From assembly GCA_021730785.1 (NCBI GenBank), contig JAKFWF010000013.1, positions 1 to 64,000 of the forward strand: a DNA stretch of 64,000 nucleotides, given 5' to 3'. The DNA is from Hyphomicrobiaceae bacterium. GTDB taxonomy: Bacteria; Pseudomonadota; Alphaproteobacteria; Rhizobiales; Hyphomicrobiaceae. Within the stretch, counting starts at the first letter, position 1, and each line of letters opens with the position of its first letter. The notes beneath the pieces are model-generated. The model had not been told where the DNA came from, did not search any database, and saw only the letters and a program-made list of their open reading frames with translations. The translations under genes and the position numbers were made by a program. Below are positions 8,076 to 17,509 of the stretch, piece after piece.

Positions 8076-11000
8076 ATGGCGGCGTCCAATCCACCGAGGA
8101 AGAAATCGCGTCAGGCCAAGCGGTCCAAGCCGTTTGCCAGCAAGAACACCGCTCTTGCGTCGGTGGTCGATGCACCCATACCGGACGGCGAAACCGAGCC
8201 GCCAGCGGCTGTCCGGCCACCTGCCCGGATCGTCGGGATCGGGGCTTCGGCCGGCGGTCTCGAAGCCTTGGAGAGTTTTTTCCATGCGATGCCGGTCGAT
8301 AGTGGCCTCGCCTTCGTCATCGTCCAGCACCTGTCGCCTGATTTCCGCAGCATGATGGACGAGTTGCTGGCGCGCCATTCGCGCATGCGCATCCGCCACG
8401 CCCTCGATGGCATGCCGATCGAAAGCAACACGGTCTACCTCAATCCGCCGCGCCAGAACCTGATCGTGGAGGACGGCAAGCTTTATCTGGCGCAGCCTAA
8501 TCCACAGGATCACCCGAACCTGCCGATCGACGCCTTCTTCGCCTCGCTGGCCAAAGATCGCCACGTAGAGGCGATCGGCATCATCCTGTCGGGAACGGGC
8601 AGCGATGGCACCAAGGGCGCGGGCGCCATCATCGAGGCGGGCGGCGTCGTCCTCGCACAGGAACCGGCATCCGCGAAGTTCGAAAACATGCCGCGCTCGG
8701 CCATCGAGAAGTGGGTGACAACCGCCACAGCCCCACCGGACCAGATGCCGGGGCTCATCGCGCGTGTGATCAGCGGCGAGGCTTTGCCAACGGAAGACGC
8801 TGGACCCGACGTCGAACTCGAGCCGGAGGGCGACATCCTGCGCCAGCTCGAGCGGCGCTTTGGCGCCAATTTCGGCTACTACAAAAAAACGACCGTCGGT
8901 CGCCGCCTGATGCGGCGGGCAGCCCTCATGGGGCTGCAGAACTTGGCCAACTACGCGGCCGTGCTCCGCAAGGACCCGGCCGAACTTGAAAGGCTCTACG
9001 CCGATCTGCTGATCGGGGTGACGGCGTTCTTCCGCGACAGCGCAGCGTTCGCCTCGCTGAGCAACATCGGCATGCCTTGGATTGCACGGACGATGAGTGT
9101 CGATCGGCAGCTGCGCGTCTGGATCCCTGGCTGCGCCAGCGGCGAGGAAGCCTACTCGATCGCCATCCTGCTCAGCGAGTATGCGCGGCTGAACAATATC
9201 GTGCTGAATACCAAGATCTTTGCGACAGATCTCCATCACGGCTCTCTGGAAACCGCAGGCGCCGGTCTCTATTCCAGCAAATGCCTCAGCGAGTTATCGG
9301 ATGAGTTGCGCGATCGATACTTTGACGCCGTCGGCGGTCGCTATCAGGTCAAGACCGCATTGCGCCGCCTGATCGTGTTCAGCCCGCACAACCTGATCAA
9401 GGACCCACCGTTCACACGCCTGGACCTCGTCAGTTGCCGCAACTTGATGATTTACTTCGACGAGGTGGCCCAGGCCAAGGTGCTGAGCTTGTTCCACTTT
9501 GCGCTGAACAAGGATGGCGTGCTGTTTCTTGGTCCAAGCGAAAGCCTGGGCATACTGCAGGAGGAATTCGAGAGTTTGGATGGCCGCTGGCGCATCTATC
9601 GCAAGCTGCGCGATGTGCCCCTACCCGACTCGACCCGCCTGCTGCCACCCATGCCGATCCACAACTCCGTCGATCCCTCGCAGGCCAGTGCGCGGGGACG
9701 CGCGTTCAATGCCGCGCCGCGCGGCGTGCGCAACGATCGGCGATTCCTGCTCAAGGCCTATGACGAGGTTCTTGAGCGCTATGCGCCGCCGAGCCTGCTG
9801 ATCTCGCAGTCCGGCGACCTGGTGCACGTCTTCGGCGACGCACGGAAGTTTCTCCGCTTGCGGGCAGGCCTGTTCTCCCACCGCTATAGCGACGTGTTGG
9901 TCGATGAGTTGCGATCGACGGTCGCGTCATCGGTCGAGGGCGCCTGGGCGCGCCGCGCGCCCCAGATCGCGCGCCAGGTGACCTTTCGCGAGGAAGGCGG
10001 GCGCGACGTTTCGGTCCTGGTGCGGGCCGAGGTGCTGGATAAGCAAAACGGCGCCGGCAACTACGCGCTCGTCACGCTGATCGAGCAAACAACTAAAGCG
10101 GCATCGGGTGGCCAGCACCGGACGTTGCAGGTCGAGGCGGTGGAAGCCAGCACCGCGCTGCATGGCCGCATCGATGAACTCGAGCGTAACCTCACCTACA
10201 CCGAGGAAAGCCTCCAGACCACCATCGAAGAGTTGGAAACGTCGAACGAGGAACTGCAGTCGACGAACGAAGAATTGATGAGTGCGAACGAAGAACTGCA
10301 ATCGACCAATGAGGAACTGCACGCGGTCAATGAAGAACTCTACTCGGTCAGTTCCGAACACCGTCGCAAGATCGAGGAACTGACGGCACTCAACAACGAC
10401 ATGGATCACCTGCTGCGCTGCACCGATGTCGGCACCATCTTCCTCGATTCCAAGCTGTGCATCCGGCGGTTCACGCCGGCGATCGCGCGCGCCTTCAACC
10501 TGCTCGACCGCGATATCGGCCGGCCGATCCAGCACATCACGGCACGCTTTGCCTATCCCAATCTCGCCGATGATGTCGCCAAGGTCGCGGCTACCGGCGA
10601 GACCGTGGAACACACGGTTGATTTCGAAGACATGCACCTGGTGTTGCGGGTTTTCCCCTATCGTGCGCATGACCGGATCGAGGGCATTGTGCTGACCCTG
10701 GTCGATGTGCCGCGGCTGAAAGCTGCAGAGCGCGCGCTCGAGCTGCGCAACCATGAACTGGCAAGGGTCAACGAGAGCCTCGAGCAGTTCACCTACATCG
10801 TGTCGCACGACCTGCGGGCGCCGCTGCGCACAATTCTGAACTCAGCCAAATGGATCGAGGAAGACCTGGCCAGCAACGTCAGCGAGGAAGTGCGCGGCCA
10901 TTGCCACCGGCTGATGACCTACTCCAGCCGCCTGACCGACATGCTGAACGACCTGATGACCTACGCCAAGCTCGGCACCAGCGAGGCACCGGTCGAGAAG

Positions 11001-11447
11001 GTCGACATCAAAGTGCTGCTGAATGGCATCGTGGACAGCATCGATGGTGATGGTCGTGTGCAGCTGGTGATGAGATGCGATACCGGACCGATCTGGTGCC
11101 GGCGCGCGCCCTTGCAGCTTGTCTTTCAAAATCTGATCGACAATGCCCTCAAGTACAGTGACCAAGCCAAGGTTTCAGTTCGGATCGAGTTGGAAGTGCT
11201 GCCGGAGCGCTACATGTTCACAGTGTCGGACGACGGGCCCGGCATCATCACGCGCCATCATGAAAAGATCTTTCTCCCCTTCCGCAAGCTCGAGCACGCC
11301 GACACCAAGCCCGGCACCGGCATGGGGCTGGCCTTGGTCAAGAAGGCGGTCGAGGATAATGGCGGCACGATACAAGTGACGTCCGACCCCCTGAGCCGCC
11401 GCGGTACCGCCTTCGTCTTTACCTGGGTCAAGGCGATGGTTCCTTGA
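8076..11447 (+). CDS. CheB-CheR-PAS-histidine kinase fusion
   Basis: An 1123-residue cytoplasmic signalling protein without membrane segments. After a basic leader comes a CheB methylesterase domain with Ser58 (GIGASAGG), His85 (QHLSP) and Asp177 (GTGSDGTKG), so the triad is intact. Next is a CheR methyltransferase domain with the SAM site GCASGEE at 352-358. A coiled coil of repeated NEELQST-like units spans about 695-770, followed by a PAS domain (about 780-885). The kinase part has its H box at His911 ([11 protein letters not shown]), N box NALKYS, DDGPGI and GTGMGLAL. No receiver is attached; the two stand-alone receivers downstream (11482-11898 and 12254-12817) are likely partners. Such hybrids usually act in non-chemotaxis stress or light pathways. 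Input signal unknown. Confidence 0.9.
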   Translation: MAASNPPRKKSRQAKRSKPFASKNTALASVVDAPIPDGETEPPAAVRPPARIVGIGASAGGLEALESFFHAMPVDSGLAFVIVQHLSPDFRSMMDELLARHSRMRIRHALDGMPIESNTVYLNPPRQNLIVEDGKLYLAQPNPQDHPNLPIDAFFASLAKDRHVEAIGIILSGTGSDGTKGAGAIIEAGGVVLAQEPASAKFENMPRSAIEKWVTTATAPPDQMPGLIARVISGEALPTEDAGPDVELEPEGDILRQLERRFGANFGYYKKTTVGRRLMRRAALMGLQNLANYAAVLRKDPAELERLYADLLIGVTAFFRDSAAFASLSNIGMPWIARTMSVDRQLRVWIPGCASGEEAYSIAILLSEYARLNNIVLNTKIFATDLHHGSLETAGAGLYSSKCLSELSDELRDRYFDAVGGRYQVKTALRRLIVFSPHNLIKDPPFTRLDLVSCRNLMIYFDEVAQAKVLSLFHFALNKDGVLFLGPSESLGILQEEFESLDGRWRIYRKLRDVPLPDSTRLLPPMPIHNSVDPSQASARGRAFNAAPRGVRNDRRFLLKAYDEVLERYAPPSLLISQSGDLVHVFGDARKFLRLRAGLFSHRYSDVLVDELRSTVASSVEGAWARRAPQIARQVTFREEGGRDVSVLVRAEVLDKQNGAGNYALVTLIEQTTKAASGGQHRTLQVEAVEASTALHGRIDELERNLTYTEESLQTTIEELETSNEELQSTNEELMSANEELQSTNEELHAVNEELYSVSSEHRRKIEELTALNNDMDHLLRCTDVGTIFLDSKLCIRRFTPAIARAFNLLDRDIGRPIQHITARFAYPNLADDVAKVAATGETVEHTVDFEDMHLVLRVFPYRAHDRIEGIVLTLVDVPRLKAAERALELRNHELARVNESLEQFTYIVSHDLRAPLRTILNSAKWIEEDLASNVSEEVRGHCHRLMTYSSRLTDMLNDLMTYAKLGTSEAPVEKVDIKVLLNGIVDSIDGDGRVQLVMRCDTGPIWCRRAPLQLVFQNLIDNALKYSDQAKVSVRIELEVLPERYMFTVSDDGPGIITRHHEKIFLPFRKLEHADTKPGTGMGLALVKKAVEDNGGTIQVTSDPLSRRGTAFVFTWVKAMVP

Positions 11448-11481
11448 CCCGGCACGGGGCCGGCGCAAAGGCTGCACCGCC

Positions 11482-11898
11482 TCACGGCAGTGCGACCGAC
11501 TTCAGGTACTGGCTGAGCATTTTTACGCCGGCATCCAGGCGTTCCCCGCGCGTATCCTTGATGATGTAGCCGGCGACGTGGCGCGCATAGGCTTTCTCGA
11601 TGTCGTCGGGCAGGTCGGACGTCGAGATCACGAAGATGACATTCGCAGTGAGACTCGTGTCGCCGCGGATCTCATCAATCAATTCGTGCCCGGTCAGGCC
11701 TGGCATGTTGAGGTCGGTCACCACGACGAAGCGGCCGGCATCGTCAACGCTGGGATGCTTGAGCACTTCGAGCGCCGCATCGCCGTCGCGCACCACCGTG
11801 ATCGCGGCATCGACCCCATGCTTGCGGCACAGCCGCTGGAAATAAACAACGTCGGCTTCCTCATCTTCGACCAACAGCAGGCGATTGGGCTTGGACAT
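11482..11898 (-). CDS. single-domain response regulator (Rcp1-like)
   Basis: A 138-residue receiver with no output domain. Acidic residues at 11-13 (VEDEE), phospho-acceptor Asp62 (VVTDLNMPG), an ISTSD switch segment and a Lys in IIKD complete the active site. Proteins of this size and sequence type are usually partners of phytochrome-like or CheB/CheR-linked kinases. It is convergent with the large kinase, ending 34 bases from it. The ATG at 11898 is used; AGAGG lies about 13 bases upstream, somewhat far. Probably a phosphate carrier or sink for the neighbouring kinase. Confidence 0.85.
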   Translation of the reverse strand: MSKPNRLLLVEDEEADVVYFQRLCRKHGVDAAITVVRDGDAALEVLKHPSVDDAGRFVVVTDLNMPGLTGHELIDEIRGDTSLTANVIFVISTSDLPDDIEKAYARHVAGYIIKDTRGERLDAGVKMLSQYLKSVALP

Positions 11899-12253
11899 AC
11901 TCGAAATCAAACCTCTTTGTAATGCTAGCGGCCACGTGTTGCCGCAGACAGGTGGCTCTTGTCAATTTTGCGACAGTGTCCCAACCTCAGGTTTCACACA
12001 GTCGATTGATTCCATGCTCGCGCTTCTTGCTCTCCCCGCCGTCCCTTCGCGGGAGCGCAGAGGCTGGCCCCTTGGCCGGCATCATCCCTCAGCCGTGGAA
12101 CATCAACTCGGGCATCCACTCTCCCATTGTGCGACCGGATGCATGCCCCGCGAGGCAAAGTTATCCACAGCTTTTCCGGCGTGGAGGTTGACGCCAAACT
12201 GCCTGCCGTTTCAGATGAATCATGTGTAGAATGGTTGATTGACTGGGTGTCGA
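11899..12253. other. divergent intergenic region between two receiver genes
   Basis: These 355 bases separate two divergently transcribed receiver genes and should hold both promoters. I could not identify convincing -35/-10 pairs. The one clear motif is a consensus DnaA-box sequence at 12161-12169. No protein-coding frame here has recognisable content. Confidence 0.5.
12161..12169 (+). promoter_or_regulatory. consensus DnaA-box motif
   Basis: TTATCCACA matches the strict DnaA-box consensus (TTATNCACA). It sits 85 bases before the receiver gene at 12254. Two further tandem copies lie 1.7 kb away. A single match could be chance; the local group makes it worth noting. Confidence 0.45.
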
Positions 12254-12817
12254 ATGCAAAGCAGCGCGCCGTCGACTGATCTGTCTCCCCCCCGATTCCC
12301 GAAACTCATCCGTGTTCTGGTCATCGAAGATGACTTCGGCGACTACGACGCCGTCGCGCGCGCACTGCGCAAATTGCAATCGTTCGAAGCCATGGCGACG
12401 CGGGCGAAGACATTGGAAAGTGCGCGCAAGCTGATGGCCGAGCACGCCTATGACGTGCTGCTGATCGACTACAATCTCGGCGTTGAGTGTGGCTCCCGGT
12501 TGCTGGACGAGATCGGCGGTCGTGGCGGTCATGCGGTACCGATCCTGCTGACGGGCGAACTTGATCATCGGGTGCATGAATCAGCGCTCCTGGCAGGTGC
12601 GATCTGCTGCATCAACAAGCGCGATCTTTCGCCGACGCTGCTGGAGACGACGATCCGCAGCGCCATGTACACGCATCGCCTGGAGGCCGAGGTGATGGTT
12701 CTCGTCAAAGCGCTCAACGCAGGCCAAGTCGAGAACGCACGATCGATGTTGACGCTCATTCGCGATCGCATGCCGTGGCTTGCGGCTGAACCGGGCAAGC
12801 GCCGGGTCAGCACCTAG
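12254..12817 (+). CDS. response regulator receiver protein with short C-terminal extension
   Basis: 187 residues. An N-terminal extension rich in Ser and Pro is followed by a receiver with acidic pocket EDD at 25-27, phospho-acceptor Asp72 (LLIDYNLG), an LLTG segment and Lys in NKRD. About 50 helical residues follow the receiver and do not match any output domain I know. The ATG at 12254 is used; an upstream in-frame TTG at 12239 is less likely. Together with the kinase and the opposite receiver it forms a phosphorelay-like set. Partners cannot be proven from sequence. Confidence 0.82.
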   Translation: MQSSAPSTDLSPPRFPKLIRVLVIEDDFGDYDAVARALRKLQSFEAMATRAKTLESARKLMAEHAYDVLLIDYNLGVECGSRLLDEIGGRGGHAVPILLTGELDHRVHESALLAGAICCINKRDLSPTLLETTIRSAMYTHRLEAEVMVLVKALNAGQVENARSMLTLIRDRMPWLAAEPGKRRVST

Positions 12818-12881
12818 GCGAGACTCTGGTGCCGGTGCTGCCATAGTCTGGTTGTGTGTTGGCGCTGCCTCTGCGTATATT

Positions 12882-13154
12882 CGGGCAGCCCCTCTCTAGG
12901 GCGGAGAGGGGCTGCCCGGAGCGGACACGCAGCGCACGGGGGGAGAGCGCACGTGTCCTGAAGCGGCATCGCCACTGGGGTTGGCGATGCCTTGGGCTGT
13001 GCCAGCATGCGAGGGTTCATGCCGGCACAGGACTCTGGGAAGGGCACGTCCGACGGTTGCAGCCGATGGGCGTGCCATTTATGGAGTGAGGCTAATGAGG
13101 CAACGCAAGAGACTGAATTAACTCAACGCCACGCCCACGCATTAACGCGGGCGT
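12882..13154. repeat. run of four hairpins in a gene-free stretch
   Basis: The 439 bases between the receiver gene and the next gene hold four successive inverted repeats: 12882-12896/12904-12918 (15 base pairs, perfect), 12965-12974/12982-12991 (10, perfect), 12997-13009/13018-13030 (13, one mismatch) and 13131-13138/13147-13154 (8 with one mismatch). None has a T run. The first may terminate transcription of the receiver gene. As a set they could be REP-like elements or a structured RNA. No coding frame here is convincing. Confidence 0.6.
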
Positions 13155-13256
13155 CGGGTTCTGCAAAAGCGCCGCGTGCACGCGGTCGTTGCTCAGAGTG
13201 CACCGCAAAGTGCCCTCCAGGCGCTGACCTTGCCGGCGGACCAGGCAGATCAAATT

Positions 13257-13706
13257 TCAGGCGTCCATCAGGTTTTGCAGCACACGGGGCGAGGCATCCA
13301 CCAGGCTTATGCACGCCAAGCCCTTGCGTGCTGCTTGTCGCTTGACGGCAGGCGAAGGCGCCGGAGTAACGACAACGACTGTGCGTGCCGTGTCGGCCAC
13401 ATCGAGCACATCGAGAGCGAGATCCTCGCTGGTAATGAGAACGACCAGATCGAAAGTATCCGCGACGAGCGCCAAGCGTGCAACAGCCAAGCTGCCTGCA
13501 GTTGTGATCTGCGGCTCGAACCGGGACATGTGCCGCAGCGACAGCTCGAGCAGGTCGATATTGGTGGCCCCGTCCTCAATGATGAGGCACTTGCGGCGCT
13601 GCGGCTCGCAGGAAAATTCCGCTTCGTGCGCCGTCGCCCCGCCTACCTGTGGAGCTGCGTTTGTCTCGATTGCAGGGGAAAAATGCAGTTCCGCTAGTTC
13701 CAGCAC
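13257..13706 (-). CDS. receiver-like protein lacking the phospho-acceptor Asp
   Basis: 149 residues from a GTG start with GGAGGG 5 bases upstream; the frame stays open to 13769 but without a ribosome site. The C-terminal 110 residues keep receiver features: LIIEDG at 41-46, a beta strand DLVVLI at 86-91, VVVVTPAP, and a Lys in ARKGLACISLVD. At the position of the phosphorylated Asp the sequence reads LITSED, so the acceptor is Ile or Thr rather than Asp. It is therefore a pseudo-receiver, probably a non-phosphorylated binding partner. It lies between true receivers and a cyclase, so a role in the same network is likely but inferred. Confidence 0.65.
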   Translation of the reverse strand: MLELAELHFSPAIETNAAPQVGGATAHEAEFSCEPQRRKCLIIEDGATNIDLLELSLRHMSRFEPQITTAGSLAVARLALVADTFDLVVLITSEDLALDVLDVADTARTVVVVTPAPSPAVKRQAARKGLACISLVDASPRVLQNLMDA

Positions 13707-13880
13707 GCGACCCTCCAACGCAAAAAGGGCGGCCTGCGTAGAGGACTTTGTCCCTCGCCAAGCCGCCAACGATGTTGTTGTAACCCGTCCGATGTCAGTG
13801 TTTTCTGCGCACCGGAGTTACCCTGAAACCTATCGATTCGACCGGTCGAAGCAAGCAAATTTTCAAGAATTTTTCAGGTC

Positions 13881-13900
13881 TGTGGACAACCTGTGGATAA
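13881..13900 (-). promoter_or_regulatory. tandem DnaA-box motifs
   Basis: Read on the minus strand, TTATCCACA (13892-13900) is followed by TTGTCCACA (13881-13889). The two are 11 bases apart, one helical turn, in the same orientation. An AT-rich patch with AAATTTTCAAGAATTTTTC lies immediately to the left (about 13857-13875). The pair sits about 180 bases upstream of the pseudo-receiver start. This could be a DnaA-controlled promoter or a small DnaA-binding locus. Confidence 0.5.
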
Positions 13901-13986
13901 CTTTAGGCGTATGCAGCGCTTCAAGCCGTGATACCTGAAGTGGCTGCCGTCGATTGGCGGCCAAAATCAGGCGGCCGGCCTGCTTG

Positions 13987-15165
13987 TCACAGGGGACACA
14001 GCAGGGCGTGTTTGCCTGGAACTCCTTTGAATTCGAACTCACCGAGCGCGCACTGCGCAACCGAGGCCCGATCCGCAAACGCCTGCGACATCAAGATTGG
14101 CCGCTGCAACGGACCGTTGAGCCGGGCGATGCGGCTGGTGATGTTGATATCGCGTCCGATTACCGTGAAGTCGAGGCGCTGACCGGAGCCGACGTTGCCG
14201 TAGGCTGCGTCCCCGTAATGCAGTGCGATGCCGGCTTCCAGCGGGGCCGGCAGGGAATCGTAGGTGTTGACGCTGGCAATTCCAGCCAGTCCGGCATTTG
14301 TTGCCGCAAGTGCTGCGTCGCAAACCCGGCGGTCATCACCGTCCCGGTTTTCGAAGATGGCCAGAATGCCGTCGCCAATGAATTTCAGCACTTCGCCGCC
14401 GCGTCGCTCGATCTCGGGAACGACGCAATCGAAATAGCGGTTCAGCAGGTCCACGATGTCCTCTTCCGGCATCGTCATCGCTAGCGTCGTGTAGCGACGC
14501 AGGTCGCAATACAGGATGGCCGACTTGATGCGCGTGACGGTGCCACGGTGGATGTCGCCCGCTAAGATCCGCTTGTGCGGATCGCCACCAACATAGGTTT
14601 GCAGGATCTCATTCAGCACGCGTTCACTGGCACGGATCTCCATGATCGCCCGCAGCGCCGGGATGAGCGCCTGAAAGTAGGCCATGTGGGCGTCGCTGAA
14701 ACCGGCCGGGCTTTGCGTCGCAAACGTGATGCCGTTGCGACGGCGCCCGTTCGAAAACGTCAGCGGAATGCAGACATAGTGGCTGTAGCCCGCCCGCTTC
14801 AGTTCAGAGACGATGCCATAGGCGTTGTCCGGAGTGTCGGCCAGCCGCAGGATAACCCAGTTGCCGGTTCGATGGGCCTCGGCGAATGGACTGCGTTCAT
14901 AGCTCCGGTCAGACTGCGTGCCGATCGGGTACAGCCGCTCCACCACGGGCTGGCCACTGCGCCATTCGCGGCCAACTGCCTGGCTCGCGGCATTGAGCAA
15001 CTGCACAATCGTGGTCGCCCGCGCTAGCGGTACGCCAGACGCTACGATGCGCTCGCAAAATGTGCCGAGGACTTCGCCGAGATCTTTGACGAAAATGGCC
15101 TGTTCGAGCAGCCAGTCGCGGATTTCACCGGCCTTGCGGTTCAGTCTTGTGTTGTTTTCGATCAT
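13987..15165 (-). CDS. class III adenylate cyclase
   Basis: A 392-residue soluble cyclase making cAMP. The N-terminal 180 residues form a sensor-like region resembling that of alphaproteobacterial cyclases with GAF-like content. The cyclase domain has metal-binding Asp221 (LYCDLRRYT) and Asp265 (KFIGDGILAIF). Substrate-selecting Lys261 and Asp332 (RLDFTVIG) indicate ATP rather than GTP. Asn341 and Arg345 (NITSRIARL) are the transition-state pair. All catalytic residues are present. No membrane segments. It is the last gene of the signalling block and is divergent from the oxygenase gene. Confidence 0.88.
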   Translation of the reverse strand: MIENNTRLNRKAGEIRDWLLEQAIFVKDLGEVLGTFCERIVASGVPLARATTIVQLLNAASQAVGREWRSGQPVVERLYPIGTQSDRSYERSPFAEAHRTGNWVILRLADTPDNAYGIVSELKRAGYSHYVCIPLTFSNGRRRNGITFATQSPAGFSDAHMAYFQALIPALRAIMEIRASERVLNEILQTYVGGDPHKRILAGDIHRGTVTRIKSAILYCDLRRYTTLAMTMPEEDIVDLLNRYFDCVVPEIERRGGEVLKFIGDGILAIFENRDGDDRRVCDAALAATNAGLAGIASVNTYDSLPAPLEAGIALHYGDAAYGNVGSGQRLDFTVIGRDINITSRIARLNGPLQRPILMSQAFADRASVAQCALGEFEFKGVPGKHALLCPL

Positions 15166-15274
15166 GGCAGCGCAGTATAGCGAGGCTCGGGGTGCGCGTC
15201 CTTATTTTTGCTGCGGTGCAGCACTGCGTCGCGATCGTGCTGGAGCAACGGCGGAGTGGAGAGACGGGCGGCGC

Positions 15275-15883
15275 ATGGCGGCAATCCAGACATTTTTCGC
15301 CACGACGATTTTTCGCCAGGAGCTGGTGGCGCCCGCAGCCGGGGCGATCACTGAGGCCGCCCGGGCGATCGCAGCCGCCGACAAGGCCGGACGGGCCTGG
15401 TCGAAGGCGCACGGCTATAAGGGCTATACATCCTATGCGTCGCTCAACGACCTCGTCGACCGGGCGCCGGAATTTGGCGCGCTCAGGCGAGCGCTCGACG
15501 GCCACGTCGCGACCTTTGCAAACCACGTTGGCTTCGATCTCGGCCGGCGCCGGCTGAAACTCGACAGCCTGTGGATCAACATCCTGAAGCCCGGCGGCGT
15601 GCACACCGGCCACATTCATCCCCACAGCGTGGTCAGCGGCACCTACTATGCCGAGATCCCGATGGGTGCGAGTGCGATCCGCTTCGAGGACCCGCGGCTC
15701 GGCTTGATGATGGCAGCGCCACCTCGGCGCAGCGATGCGCCGCTCGATCAGCGCACCTTCGTCTCGATGACGCCGGAAGCCGGCACGTTGCTATTGTGGG
15801 AGAGCTGGCTGCGCCACGAAGTGCCGCTCAATGAGGCATCGCGCGATCGCATCAGCATCAGCTTCAACTACCGCTGGGGGTGA
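15275..15883 (+). CDS. 2OG-Fe(II) oxygenase-like protein (TIGR02466 type)
   Basis: 202 residues resembling the TIGR02466 family of putative 2-oxoglutarate/Fe(II) oxygenases. The region TGHIHPHSVVSGTYY carries candidate iron ligands, WLRHEVP the distal His, and RDRISISFNYR the Arg that would bind 2-oxoglutarate. Substrate unknown. The frame extends upstream to 14918 but that part overlaps the cyclase gene; the ATG at 15275 gives the family N-terminus (IQTFFATTIF). The 3' end overlaps the convergent acetyltransferase by 20 bases. Confidence 0.72.
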   Translation: MAAIQTFFATTIFRQELVAPAAGAITEAARAIAAADKAGRAWSKAHGYKGYTSYASLNDLVDRAPEFGALRRALDGHVATFANHVGFDLGRRRLKLDSLWINILKPGGVHTGHIHPHSVVSGTYYAEIPMGASAIRFEDPRLGLMMAAPPRRSDAPLDQRTFVSMTPEAGTLLLWESWLRHEVPLNEASRDRISISFNYRWG

Positions 15884-16400
15884 GCTGCTTGCGCATCAAG
15901 ATTTCATCGATGCCAGGCTTGATGAGGTCATCAAGCGATACAACAACCTCAAATCCGAAACGCGCATACAGGGAGTGCGCACGCTCGTTGAAGTCGGCGG
16001 CGCATATCCACAGGTTGCGGGCGTTGCCGCTGCGCGCCTCGGCCTCGAACCAGCCGAGCAGCGCGTGGCCGATCCCTGCGCCCTGATGTCCGGGCAGGAC
16101 CGCCAGAAACTGCATGTAGGGACCAACGAGCCAGGGGTGGCGGATCACCATCACGCCGATCGGCGCCGCGGTGGTTGGGCTGCGGACGGCCAGCCGGATG
16201 CCGCCGTCGGCGGCGGGTGCGAAGAGGGCTGCCAGTGTTGCAGCCGTCGTGCCATAGCGCGCCCATGGATCGATTGCCGCCAAGGCGACGCCCAGCGCCA
16301 TCGACTCCTCGACCGAAACCGCCGACAGCCACAGTCCGCTCGCGCCCAGCTCGTAGCGTTCAGCGCGAAACGGGTGCGGTCGTGCCGGGGCGCCAGCCAT
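15864..16400 (-). CDS. GNAT-family N-acetyltransferase
   Basis: 178 residues with the GNAT acetyl-CoA loop LAVLPGHQGAGIGHALL and the later strand-helix LYARFGFEVV. Acceptor unknown. The start at 16400 has GGAG 9 bases upstream; an in-frame start at 16448 would add 16 residues. The gene overlaps the 3' end of the deacetylase gene by 41 bases on the same strand, so the two are probably co-transcribed and may act on the same class of amino sugar, which is inference. Confidence 0.75.
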   Translation of the reverse strand: MAGAPARPHPFRAERYELGASGLWLSAVSVEESMALGVALAAIDPWARYGTTAATLAALFAPAADGGIRLAVRSPTTAAPIGVMVIRHPWLVGPYMQFLAVLPGHQGAGIGHALLGWFEAEARSGNARNLWICAADFNERAHSLYARFGFEVVVSLDDLIKPGIDEILMRKQLTPSGS

Positions 16401-17412
16401 TGCTCTGTGCTCCAGGACTGATGGGCCGTTTGCTGAACAGGAAATCATACTTGTCGGTGTCGCCGGGGCGGCTGTCGTAGCAGGTCTCGGCGATCACGGG
16501 GCGGCCGGCCGCCAGCAACTCGCCGACGGTGACGAACTGATAGCCCAGCTCCTTCAACTTCGGAATCGCCAGCGGCAGCGCTTCGGCAGTGTGATGGCCG
16601 CGGCCGTTGGCATGGGCAATGATGATCGAGCCGGGCTTGGCGTTGCGGATCATGGCGTCGGCGATGGCGCGAGCTGATTGCGAGGGCGCCGGATCGCCGG
16701 TCGAGAGGTCCCACTGGATGCTGAGCAGGCCGTTGTCGGCTGCCGCATCTAGGGCTGCCTTGTTGCAGGAGCCGAACGGAAAGCGATGCAGTCCCATGCG
16801 CGGTGGGATGCTCGCCAGCGCGGCTGAATGCGAAGCCGCACAGGTGCGTGCGGCCAGTGCATCGCGCTGCCGGCGGTAGGCGCGCTCGGGATTGACGATT
16901 TCGTCGGTCAACGCTTGCCCTGACAGCAGCCGCATATTGCGATGGGCCCAGCCATGGCCGCCGATCTCGAACAGCGGGTCGGCGATCAGCTGCTGCGCCC
17001 GCTCGGCGTGCGTCATCAGCCACTTGCCGCCGGTGAACAGCGTCGCCCGGGTGCCGCTGGTGCGCAGGTAATCGATGATCGGCCCATCGTAGCCGGCAAC
17101 TTCGCCCGGCTGCTCGCACAGATCGAGCGTGAGCGCGATCAGCTTCTGGCCCTTCGGCAGCTCGACGCGGCGGATCGCGCCCCGCAGATGCGCCGGCAAC
17201 GGCACAGCGGGGGCCAAGGCGACGGTGAGTGGTGGTGCGATCGCTGATCCGATCGCGCCTTTCACGGGCTTGACCTCAGAGCCCAGCGCCGCGAGGCTGG
17301 TTGCTGGGAAGCACGCACGCTGCAAGGCGCCACGGTCGGCGGCCTTGCCCGGCTGGCTGGTCAAACTGACGAGTAGCGTCGCCAGGATCAACCGGTGGGA
17401 TGTGTGCCGCAT
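16360..17412 (-). CDS. polysaccharide deacetylase family protein
   Basis: A 350-residue exported protein with an N-terminal signal peptide ending near GKA|AD (about residue 24). NodB-type motifs: LTLDLCE near 94-100 (motif 1, Asp kept), His153 and His157 in GGHGWAHRN (metal), Arg210-Phe-Pro-Phe-Gly (motif 3), WDLSTGD (motif 4) and IIIAHANG with His267 (motif 5). It should be a metal-dependent de-N-acetylase acting on a periplasmic or envelope polysaccharide. The second Asp of the usual TFDD is Leu, a common variant in this subgroup. Overlaps the acetyltransferase gene downstream. Confidence 0.85.
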   Translation of the reverse strand: MRHTSHRLILATLLVSLTSQPGKAADRGALQRACFPATSLAALGSEVKPVKGAIGSAIAPPLTVALAPAVPLPAHLRGAIRRVELPKGQKLIALTLDLCEQPGEVAGYDGPIIDYLRTSGTRATLFTGGKWLMTHAERAQQLIADPLFEIGGHGWAHRNMRLLSGQALTDEIVNPERAYRRQRDALAARTCAASHSAALASIPPRMGLHRFPFGSCNKAALDAAADNGLLSIQWDLSTGDPAPSQSARAIADAMIRNAKPGSIIIAHANGRGHHTAEALPLAIPKLKELGYQFVTVGELLAAGRPVIAETCYDSRPGDTDKYDFLFSKRPISPGAQSNGWRPGTTAPVSR

Positions 17413-17509
17413 CGCGTGGGTCTTGCTTTCGATTCATGGATTAGCGGGAGTTAGGCTATCTGACGTTTGAGGTCCAGAACAGGGCGCGCGTGGTCGATAA
17501 GGAGGGCAC

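Noticed and set aside
10240-10350. A short-period DNA repeat that could be mistaken for a CRISPR or tandem array
   Set aside because: It encodes the repeated NEELQST-like units of the kinase coiled coil and is in frame.
12161-13900. Chromosomal origin of replication
   Set aside because: Only three DnaA-box motifs were found and no dnaA, dnaN, parAB, gidA or hemE lie in the window; kept as a DnaA-binding finding only.
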